Shown: positions 1 to 6,376 of the stretch, in pieces
How positions within the stretch are numbered: the stretch's first letter is position 1
Layout of the letters: every line of letters starts with the position of its first letter
Assembly: GCA_938030915.1 (NCBI GenBank)
Contig: CALHIO010000131.1
Location: 1-24,656, forward strand
Length of the DNA stretch: 24,656 nt
Source: an uncultured Gemmatimonadota bacterium
Lineage (GTDB): Bacteria > Gemmatimonadota > Gemmatimonadetes > Longimicrobiales > Gaopeijiaceae
Reading direction: 5' to 3'
Notes under the pieces: generated by a model
Databases searched by the model: none
What the model saw: only the letters and a program-made list of their open reading frames with translations
Told to the model about the DNA's origin: nothing
Translations under genes and position numbers: made by a program

Positions 1-390
1 ATCCACAAGGGCGTCAGCAAGGCGTACGGGTGTGGTGCGGGGCTGGGTCTCCTTGGTGTGGCGACGGATGGTGACGTGTCACTGTGTCATCGCTTCGCCG
101 GATCTCCCGAGCATACGATCGGGACCGTCACCGACGGCGTGGACCGGGAAAAGCAGGAGAAGTTCCTGGTCGACCATCACATCGCCGAGAAGACCGACTG
201 TCACAAGTGCTGGGCGCGGCCGATCTGTTCCGGCGGATGCTACCACGAGGCGCATGTTCAGTACGGCGACTCCTCGCACGCCAATCTGCATTATTGCACC
301 TGGGTCCGGAGCTGGACCCACACCTGCCTCGAGATCGACGGAGCTCTGGCAGAGAAGAACCCGAAGTTCCTGGAGCGATTCGACGCATGA
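1..390 (+). CDS. qhpD: QhpD, radical SAM/SPASM maturase of quinohemoprotein amine dehydrogenase (3' part only)
   Basis: The reading frame is open from base 1 and ends at TGA 388-390, so only the C-terminal 129 residues are present. They form a SPASM domain: C11 in YGCGAG and C29 in CHRFAG, then the diagnostic C-x2-C-x5-C-x3-C set (C67, C70, C76, C80) and a distal C99, the pattern that binds two auxiliary [4Fe-4S] clusters. The radical SAM core with its CxxxCxxC motif must lie upstream of the window. In Paracoccus, QhpD makes the three Cys-to-Asp/Glu thioether bonds in QhpC in the cytoplasm. The assignment is firm because the next gene is an unmistakable qhpC; the two overlap by ATGA at 387-390, implying translational coupling. 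An internal GTG at 58 could open a shorter frame, but the upstream residues continue the SPASM motif, so it is not the start. Confidence 0.9.
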   Translation: MHKGVSKAYGCGAGLGLLGVATDGDVSLCHRFAGSPEHTIGTVTDGVDREKQEKFLVDHHIAEKTDCHKCWARPICSGGCYHEAHVQYGDSSHANLHYCTWVRSWTHTCLEIDGALAEKNPKFLERFDA

Positions 391-746
391 AGCGACTCAA
401 ACCGATCAATCAGAAGGCCGGCCGGATCGAGGCCTACCTCGAGCACGAAGCCGCCAAGGTAAGCGGAGATCTCGACGTCGTCGGGCTTCGCACGCCCCCG
501 CACGAGCAGGATGGACCGCACTACCCGCTCGGCTGCTCACTGCAGTTCTCGCCGGGGTGGGAAGTCGACAACCGGGGTGGCACGGCCGGACTCTGCCAGC
601 CGGTCGAGCGTGACATCTTCGACTGTCACATCTCCTGCTTCTGGCCCGCGCACGTGCCCGACCAGCTGAACCACGCGCCTGACTGGACCGGCAAGTGCGC
701 TGCGGCACAGAAGGACTGGCGCAAGCTCGACCTGATCTTCCCCTAG
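387..746 (+). CDS. qhpC: QhpC, gamma subunit of quinohemoprotein amine dehydrogenase (CTQ-bearing, cross-linked peptide)
   Basis: A 119-residue precursor of the small catalytic subunit that oxidises primary amines. From memory of the Paracoccus denitrificans subunit, every modified position is kept at identical spacing: C50-E59, C70-D76 and C84-D92 as the three thioether pairs, and C80-W86 as the cysteine tryptophylquinone pair. D76 corresponds to the proposed catalytic base Asp33. The segment GCSLQFSPGWEVD and the tail KDWRKL are also family signatures. The mature part starts near residue 44, so the cytoplasmic leader is about 42 residues, longer than the roughly 28 residues I recall for Paracoccus. 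Residue C104 is an additional cysteine not in the known cross-link set. The ATG at 387 overlaps the qhpD stop. The leader has no Sec signal, consistent with export by QhpF after cross-linking and leader removal by QhpE. Confidence 0.95.
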   Translation: MKRLKPINQKAGRIEAYLEHEAAKVSGDLDVVGLRTPPHEQDGPHYPLGCSLQFSPGWEVDNRGGTAGLCQPVERDIFDCHISCFWPAHVPDQLNHAPDWTGKCAAAQKDWRKLDLIFP

Positions 747-760
747 GATTCTTCGGCTCC

Positions 761-1843
761 ATGCGAACGACGATTCGGATCGCCATCGCGGCGCTCTTCC
801 TCGGCACCTCTGCGGTCCAGGCGACGGCTCAGACCGCGACCTGGTACATCTCGACGTACACCGACGAGATGCTCGTCTGGGACGAAGCGTCCGAGGAGAT
901 CATCGATCGCATCCAGATGAATCGGATCATCCCGAACGGTGTCCAGCTCAACGAGACGAAGACCCGCCTGTACGTCGGCGATGCGTCCGCCGAATTCATT
1001 CAGGTCGTCGACGTCGCGTCGCGCGAGGTGATCGAGGAGCACTCGCTGTCCGAGGGTGACACGACCTTCCGGATCGGTGGCTTCGCTCCCCACCCGTCGG
1101 AAACGAAAGCCGTCATCTTCGGCCGTCGTCATACGAAGCTGGCCGACCGCTACCTCGTGGAAGGACCGTTCATCCTCGAGTACGACATGAGCGCCAGGGC
1201 CGTCACCGACACCATCCCGTGGCCGGACGGTGAAGAGCGCGATCGCGTCGCCTTCCGGTATTCACCGGACGGTGAGACGCTCTACTTCTACACGAACGAC
1301 ATCATCGCTGTCGACTCCGATTCGTACGAGGAGATCGATCGATGGGAGGTCTCGAACCCTCTGGAGCCCGGACTCGGTCGTCCGAGCTTCAGCACCAACT
1401 CGCAGACGTATGACGAAGCGGGTGTGGCGACGAACCTGATGCGCATGCAGGATCCCGTGCACAACCGGACCCTCATGGGCATCGCCAAGGTTCGACTTTC
1501 GGAGAAGGCCGTCGACTTCTACACGGTCGGACCCTCCGAGCCGGTAAGTGCATTCGCCATGGCTCCGGGTGGCCAGAAGGCGTACGCGTTGTACACGACC
1601 ATCGAAGCGTACGAATTCTGGGAGTTCGATCTGGTGGAGGAAGTGGTGACTCGTCGGGTACCCTTCGCCGGACGGCCCCGGATGGGTCTGGACGTCAGTG
1701 CCGACGGTACGAAGCTGTACGTGCACGTCGCCGGCAACACGATCGACGTCTACGACACGGAAACGTTCTCGCTCCTGCGTACCGTCGAATTCGACGAGGA
1801 CATGACGCTCGGCAACATCGCGATCATCCCGGGCGGCGAGTAG
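761..1843 (+). CDS. qhpB: QhpB, beta-propeller subunit of quinohemoprotein amine dehydrogenase
   Basis: A 360-residue periplasmic protein with a Sec signal peptide (residues 1 to about 23, ending ATA before Gln) and then repeated short beta-blades of the YVTN/seven-bladed propeller type, visible as recurring YSPDGETLYFY-, ADGTKLYVH- and IDVYDTET-like strands. In the known QHNDH structure the beta subunit is a seven-bladed propeller packed against the gamma subunit near the quinone site. The ATG at 761 was chosen because it begins the signal peptide. An in-frame GTG further upstream at 695 would run inside qhpC and add no signal. The gene follows qhpC by only 14 bases. Family assignment rests on the fold and on its exact position in the qhp order; the sequence alone would only say YVTN propeller. 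Confidence 0.88.
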   Translation: MRTTIRIAIAALFLGTSAVQATAQTATWYISTYTDEMLVWDEASEEIIDRIQMNRIIPNGVQLNETKTRLYVGDASAEFIQVVDVASREVIEEHSLSEGDTTFRIGGFAPHPSETKAVIFGRRHTKLADRYLVEGPFILEYDMSARAVTDTIPWPDGEERDRVAFRYSPDGETLYFYTNDIIAVDSDSYEEIDRWEVSNPLEPGLGRPSFSTNSQTYDEAGVATNLMRMQDPVHNRTLMGIAKVRLSEKAVDFYTVGPSEPVSAFAMAPGGQKAYALYTTIEAYEFWEFDLVEEVVTRRVPFAGRPRMGLDVSADGTKLYVHVAGNTIDVYDTETFSLLRTVEFDEDMTLGNIAIIPGGE

Positions 1844-1863
1844 CGCCCGCCTCATCGGCGTGA

Positions 1864-1897
1864 ACCGGCGCCGGGCGAGGCACGACGCCGCGCCGGT
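1864..1897 (+). other. intercistronic stem-loop between qhpB and qhpF
   Basis: In the 81-base gap between qhpB and qhpF, ACCGGCGC (1864-1871) pairs perfectly with GCGCCGGT (1890-1897). GGCG (1874-1877) pairs with CGCC (1886-1889) inside it, with a 2-base bulge and an 8-base loop, giving 12 GC-rich pairs. No T-run follows, so it is not a classical terminator. It could reduce read-through or protect the upstream qhpC-qhpB message so that structural subunits exceed maturation proteins. That role is inference. Confidence 0.45.
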
Positions 1898-1924
1898 CGG
1901 GCATACGTCTCCACCTCCCGGGTC

Positions 1925-3658
1925 ATGACACTCATCGACGACCATCTGCGCCGCGCACTCGCCTACGTGCGGCCGTATGCGGGCGCTCTGGTGCCCGTGG
2001 TGGTCGTCTCGCTGCTCTCGACAGGCCTCTCCCTCGTCCTGCCGTTTCTGTCGAAGGTGCTCGTGGACGACGCGATCCTTGGCCGCGATCTCCAGCTCCT
2101 GCTCCGGATCGTCGGACTCTTCGTCGCGATTCCACTCGTGTCGTTCGGGCTCAACGTGTTCAGCGGGATGCGATACACCCGCGTGTCCGCGGACATTCTC
2201 TTCGACATGCGGCTCGACCTCTACCGGCATCTGCAGCGACTCTCGCCGAGGTATTACGCCCGGACCCCCCTGGGCGACATCGTGACGCGAATCAACGGAG
2301 ACATCGGCGAGATTCAACGCGTCGTGTCCGAGGCGGCCCTCTCCTGGTTTGGTCAGGTGATCGCGTTGATCGGGACGGTCGGCATGTTGATCTACCTCGA
2401 CTGGCAGCTCTTCCTCGCCAGCCTCGTCGTGATGCCCCCCTCCCTGTTCACGCTTATCCGGTATCGGCGCGAACTCGAAGCACGCGTGACCCGACTGCGT
2501 GAGCGGAGTTCCGAGATCGGGTCCTTCCTGATCGAGACGCTGCAGGGGATGCGCACGGTGGTGGGTGCGAACGCGCAGAACCGGGAGGTGGATCGCTTCC
2601 GAACGCGGAACGACGCATTTATCGAGGCGCTCCTCTCGATGCGACTGTACACGTACGTCGCGGGCGGACTACCCGGCCTTCTGCTGACCGGCGGTACGGC
2701 CCTCGTCTTCCTGTACGGTGGATACCGGGTGATCGAGGGCATGATGACGCTGGGGACGCTGGTGGCGTTCATGGCCTACCAGGCTCGACTCATGACCCCG
2801 GTTCAGGGGCTCATGGGGATCTACACCAACCTGGCCACGGCACGGGCATCGCTCGTGCGCGTGCACGAGGTGCTGGATGCCCCACCGGACGTTCAGGAAA
2901 TCCCGTCACCGAACCGTATGCACGAGTGCCGTGGAGAGATCCGACTCGTCGGTGTGACCTTCGACTTCGGACGGGGCGTCGACGGACTCACGGGCGTCGA
3001 CCTCGACATTCCGGCCGGTCAGGTCATCGCGATCGTCGGTGCGAGCGGAAGCGGAAAGTCCACCCTGGCCGATCTACTCGAGCGACACCTCGACCCTCAG
3101 GAAGGCTCGGTGCTCCTCGACGGTGTCGACGTAAGCACACTCTCTCTGGAAGACGTTCGACGACACATCTCGGTCGTCCCGCAGGATCCCTTCATCTTCC
3201 ACTCGAGCGTGGCGGACAACGTTCGGTACGCGGATCCCGAGGCGAGTGACACGGCCGTGCTCGAAGCCATCGAGGGAGCTGGCCTGGGGATGCTGCTCGA
3301 GCGCCTACCGGACGGGGTGGATACTGTGGTCGGTGAACGAGGTCGGCAGCTCTCGGCGGGCGAGCGACAGAGACTCGCTATCGCACGCGCGTTCCTCGCC
3401 GAACCCGCTGTGCTGGTCATGGACGAGGCCACCGGGGCACTCGACCCGTCTTCGGAGGCCGCTGTCCTCGACGGGTACGAGCGGGTCATGAAGGGCCGCA
3501 CAACGATCCTGATCACGCATCGTCTGGATCTGGCGCGACAGGCCGATCGGGTCGTGGTGGTCGATCGCGGACGAATCGTCGAGGACGGACCACCCGAGAC
3601 TCTCGAGGCGAAAGGCGGCGCGTTCCGTGAACTTTTCCTCGACGTGCTCGCCGGGTGA
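1925..3658 (+). CDS. qhpF: QhpF, ABC exporter (fused permease and ATPase) for the cross-linked gamma subunit
   Basis: A 577-residue half-size exporter. Residues 1-300 are a six-helix type I exporter membrane domain, with hydrophobic helices near residues 15-45, 55-80, 135-185 and 240-290. Residues from about 335 to 577 are the nucleotide-binding domain. Walker A is GASGSGKST at 372-380, the signature is LSAGERQ at 476-482, Walker B ends at D500-E501, and the H-loop ITHR follows. There is no N-terminal C39 peptidase domain; leader cleavage is supplied by the separate protease encoded next. In Paracoccus, QhpF is needed to move QhpC to the periplasm. From sequence alone this is a generic lipid/peptide/multidrug-type exporter; the specific role is taken from locus order. 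The start at ATG 1925 has no strong Shine-Dalgarno. The stop overlaps the start of qhpE (GTGA, 3655-3658). Confidence 0.85.
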   Translation: MTLIDDHLRRALAYVRPYAGALVPVVVVSLLSTGLSLVLPFLSKVLVDDAILGRDLQLLLRIVGLFVAIPLVSFGLNVFSGMRYTRVSADILFDMRLDLYRHLQRLSPRYYARTPLGDIVTRINGDIGEIQRVVSEAALSWFGQVIALIGTVGMLIYLDWQLFLASLVVMPPSLFTLIRYRRELEARVTRLRERSSEIGSFLIETLQGMRTVVGANAQNREVDRFRTRNDAFIEALLSMRLYTYVAGGLPGLLLTGGTALVFLYGGYRVIEGMMTLGTLVAFMAYQARLMTPVQGLMGIYTNLATARASLVRVHEVLDAPPDVQEIPSPNRMHECRGEIRLVGVTFDFGRGVDGLTGVDLDIPAGQVIAIVGASGSGKSTLADLLERHLDPQEGSVLLDGVDVSTLSLEDVRRHISVVPQDPFIFHSSVADNVRYADPEASDTAVLEAIEGAGLGMLLERLPDGVDTVVGERGRQLSAGERQRLAIARAFLAEPAVLVMDEATGALDPSSEAAVLDGYERVMKGRTTILITHRLDLARQADRVVVVDRGRIVEDGPPETLEAKGGAFRELFLDVLAG

Positions 3659-4353
3659 GTGCGCGCCGGTCGATGCCGACGAGCGATCGGGTATCCATCG
3701 CGGTCGTGGACAGCGGTGTGCATGTGCCGCATCCGCATCTTCCCGGTGTCGCCGGGGGTGTGACACTGGAACTCGAAGGGGGCACCTCGGACGACTTCGT
3801 CGATCGTATCGGGCACGGTACCGCCGCCGCGTCGGCGATTCACGAGAAAGCGCCGGAGGCTGAACTGTGGGCGGTCAAGGTCTTCGAACGTGAACTCGCG
3901 ACGTCCACGGCAGTGCTGGTCCGCGCGATCGACTGGGCCGTCGAGCGCGGGATCCGACTCGTCAATATGAGCCTCGGCACCCCGAATCGCCTGCGTGCGC
4001 CGGAACTGGGCCCCGCGATCGAACGCGCATTCCACGCCGGCACAGTGATCGTGTCGGCGCACGAGCACGAGGGCGCCCTGTGGTACCCCGGCGCGCTCCC
4101 GGGCGTCGTTGGCGTCGTGGCCGACCCCGAGCAACCCCGCGACGAGCTCGGCCTCGTGGAGCTGCCCAGGGGGACGGCCGTGGTGGCATCCCCCTATCCG
4201 CGACCGATCCCCGGGGTGCCGGTGGAGCGCAACCTGTACGGTATCAGCTTCGCCGTCGCGAACGCGACCGGCCTGATCGCCCGAGCGCTGCGAGACGAAC
4301 CAGACGTCCAGAGCGCGGCTGCGGTCATCGATCTCGTGCGCGCGAGGGTTTGA
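3655..4353 (+). CDS. qhpE: QhpE, subtilisin-like serine protease that removes the QhpC leader
   Basis: A 232-residue compact S8 subtilase without any signal peptide or propeptide, as expected for an enzyme that trims QhpC inside the cell. The triad is visible: D19 in VVDSG, H54 in GHGT and S198 in GISFA, where the family usually has GTSMA. The segment around 133-140 that aligns with the oxyanion-hole AAGN of subtilisins reads SAHEHEG, so the usual Asn appears to be His138. Translation starts at GTG 3655, overlapping the qhpF stop by four bases, which couples the two genes. In-frame ATG 3673 is a possible alternative start and would shorten the protein by six residues. The role is inferred from family and locus order; the loss of the oxyanion Asn is an alignment-by-eye observation. 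Confidence 0.85.
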   Translation: MSARRSMPTSDRVSIAVVDSGVHVPHPHLPGVAGGVTLELEGGTSDDFVDRIGHGTAAASAIHEKAPEAELWAVKVFERELATSTAVLVRAIDWAVERGIRLVNMSLGTPNRLRAPELGPAIERAFHAGTVIVSAHEHEGALWYPGALPGVVGVVADPEQPRDELGLVELPRGTAVVASPYPRPIPGVPVERNLYGISFAVANATGLIARALRDEPDVQSAAAVIDLVRARV

Positions 4354-4424
4354 CGCGGTCCGGTCGGATCGGCACCGTGGGCGCATCGACCACGGCCACG
4401 CAGGAATCCGCAGGGAGACGCCCC

Positions 4425-5669
4425 ATGCTTCGACCCGACGTCCACGACGTTCGCCGACGCGACTTCCTCCGGTGGCTCGCGGCCAGTCCACTTCTCGCTT
4501 CGGCGGGCGGACTGGCCGCATTCGAGCCCGTCATCGCTCAGGAGGCCCCGCGTCGGGTCTTCGACGATATCGTGCAGTCGGCAGAAGACGCCCTCGACAT
4601 CTGGGATCTCCAGCGCGCGGCCGAAGTGACCGTTCCGACGGCCCATTACGGGTACATCATGACCGGGGTCGACGGAGAGGAAACGTACGCGAACAATCGG
4701 GCCTCACTCGAACGGCTGCGGCTGCGCGCTCGCCGCCTGGTCGACGTGTCGAATCTCGACACGAGGGTGAACCTCTTCGGTCGTGAGTGGCCGACTCCGA
4801 TCATGATCGCACCGTGCGGGAGCCAGCGCGCATTCCATGCCGAGGGCGAGCTGGCCGTCGCGCGAGCCGCGGCCTCCCGAACACACCTGCAGACCCTCTC
4901 GACGGTGAGCTCCACGGCCGTCGAGGAAGTCAACGAGGCGCGGGGGGAGCCGGTCTGGTATCAGCTCTACCTGGCGCCTGTCGGCCCCGGCTCGTGGGAG
5001 GGCGCTACAGCCCTGATGCAGCGCAGTCGCGACGCAGGGTGTCCGACGATCGTCTACACCGTCGACCTGCAGGGCGGAAGCAACCGGGTAAGCCTCGAGC
5101 GATACCGTCGAGTGGACGATCGGACCTGCACCAACTGCCATACTCCCGGTGGACGCGCGGGTGGGCCGAAGCCCAATCTGCGGGGCCTCCCGAGGGGTGA
5201 GCCCGATCCCGGCCTCGGCCGTTCGACCACCTGGGAGACGATCCCGAGGCTCCGTGACGCCACGGACCAGCGATTCATCATCAAGGGGATCATGACCGCC
5301 GAGGATGCCGAGCTGTGCGTCCGCTACGGCGTCGATGCGGTCTGGGTCTCGAACCACGGTGGACGATCCGAGGGGTCCGGCCAGGCCACGATCGACGCCC
5401 TGCCCGAGATCGCCGACGCCGTGTCCGGTCGGATTCCGGTCATCGTCGACAGCGGATTCCGGCGTGGCAGCGACATCGTGAAAGGGATCGCGCGCGGAGC
5501 CACCGCCGTCGCAGTAGGCCGCCCGTACCTCTGGGGCCTCGGCGCGTTCGGTCAGGAAGGTGTCGAGCGGGCGCTCGATATCCTGACCCGGGAAATGCAG
5601 ATCACCATGCGGGCGATCGGGGCTCCATCCCTCGCCGACCTCGGCCCGCACACGATCGCCGAGCCGTGA
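4425..5669 (+). CDS. Tat-exported FMN-dependent alpha-hydroxy-acid dehydrogenase with a CxxCH motif
   Basis: A 414-residue member of the lactate/glycolate/mandelate oxidase family, which oxidises an L-2-hydroxy acid to the 2-keto acid. The N-terminus has a twin-arginine motif (R11-R12-D-F-L), a hydrophobic stretch and a cleavage site VIA before Gln near residue 40, so the folded flavoprotein is exported. Family residues are present: WYQLY (substrate Tyr), K287 in IIKGIM, H311 (catalytic base) and R314 in SNHGGR, and the FMN phosphate region DSGFRRGSDI. C235-T-N-C238-H239, a c-type haem attachment motif, sits in the variable loop before the TTWETI segment, where relatives carry a disordered or membrane-binding loop. 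Start ATG 4425 has AGGGAG about seven bases upstream. It lies 71 bases after qhpE on the same strand. The substrate cannot be told; electrons may leave through a haem or membrane acceptor rather than O2. Confidence 0.85.
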   Translation: MLRPDVHDVRRRDFLRWLAASPLLASAGGLAAFEPVIAQEAPRRVFDDIVQSAEDALDIWDLQRAAEVTVPTAHYGYIMTGVDGEETYANNRASLERLRLRARRLVDVSNLDTRVNLFGREWPTPIMIAPCGSQRAFHAEGELAVARAAASRTHLQTLSTVSSTAVEEVNEARGEPVWYQLYLAPVGPGSWEGATALMQRSRDAGCPTIVYTVDLQGGSNRVSLERYRRVDDRTCTNCHTPGGRAGGPKPNLRGLPRGEPDPGLGRSTTWETIPRLRDATDQRFIIKGIMTAEDAELCVRYGVDAVWVSNHGGRSEGSGQATIDALPEIADAVSGRIPVIVDSGFRRGSDIVKGIARGATAVAVGRPYLWGLGAFGQEGVERALDILTREMQITMRAIGAPSLADLGPHTIAEP

Positions 5670-6364
5670 GGGACGTCCGCGCGACGGCCGCCGTATTCGT
5701 CGTCTCGGTCGCGCTCCTCACCGGCACCACTGCTCCTCTCCAGGCACAGGAGACCGTCGCCGACGCGCGCCTCCTCGAATCGATCGACCTGTACACGGGA
5801 GTCGCAGGCCGTGTCGACGACGCGGCGGCCCGGCGACTTCTGGAAGCCGTAGCCTCCAACCCCGACGACGTCCTCGCCACCATGTGGGTCGCCCGGGTCC
5901 ACTCCACCGGACGCATGACCTTCCCGCGTGACCCGGATCGGGCACGGGAGATCGCGTCGGGTGTCATCGACGACGTCCGTCGACTGGCAGCAGTCGGCGA
6001 CGTCGAGGCCACCTTTCTGATGGGCACGGCGTACGACGAGTCCCTCGGCGTCGAACAGGACTTCGATGAGGCGATGCGCTGGTACCGGCGGGCCGCCCAC
6101 AGGGGGCATGTGCTCGCGGTCCACAACGTGGGGAACATGTACCGGGATGGACGCGGCGTGGACGTCGACCACGCACGAGCCGCCATGTGGTGGCTCCGTG
6201 CGGCGCGAGCCGGGGACGTCATCCCGTCGCTTCGGCTGGGAGAAGCGTACGAAGCCGGCCGCGGGGTGCCGCTCAGCGTCGAGCATGCGCGGCACTGGTA
6301 CGAGAAGGCGGCCGCCGCGGGGAACGCGACGGCCGCCGATGCGCTGGAGCGGATCGGAGGCTGA
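5666..6364 (+). CDS. exported Sel1-repeat protein
   Basis: A 232-residue protein starting at GTG 5666, overlapping the stop of the flavoprotein gene by four bases (GTGA), so the two are probably co-translated. The N-terminus is a Sec signal ending LQA before Gln near residue 28. The C-terminal half, from about residue 105, contains three Sel1-like (TPR-related) repeats with the consensus of a short helix, then G-x-Y-x-x-G-x-G-V-x-x-D, then A-x-x-W-x-x-A-A. Such repeats form a superhelical protein-binding scaffold. The role is unknown; the tight coupling suggests a partner or chaperone of the alpha-hydroxy-acid dehydrogenase or its electron acceptor. A start further upstream would lie wholly inside the preceding gene and lose the signal peptide. 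Confidence 0.8.
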   Translation: MRDVRATAAVFVVSVALLTGTTAPLQAQETVADARLLESIDLYTGVAGRVDDAAARRLLEAVASNPDDVLATMWVARVHSTGRMTFPRDPDRAREIASGVIDDVRRLAAVGDVEATFLMGTAYDESLGVEQDFDEAMRWYRRAAHRGHVLAVHNVGNMYRDGRGVDVDHARAAMWWLRAARAGDVIPSLRLGEAYEAGRGVPLSVEHARHWYEKAAAAGNATAADALERIGG

Positions 6365-6376
6365 AGCCGGCCTCGC

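Noticed and set aside
3097..4521. Long minus-strand open frame opposite qhpF, qhpE and the flavoprotein start
   Set aside because: Arg/Pro/Ser-rich translation without domains, fully antisense to three genes with clear motifs; typical shadow frame in GC-rich DNA.
4704..5651. Minus-strand open frame opposite the flavoprotein gene
   Set aside because: No domain; antisense to the catalytic His/Lys and CxxCH region of a clear FMN enzyme.
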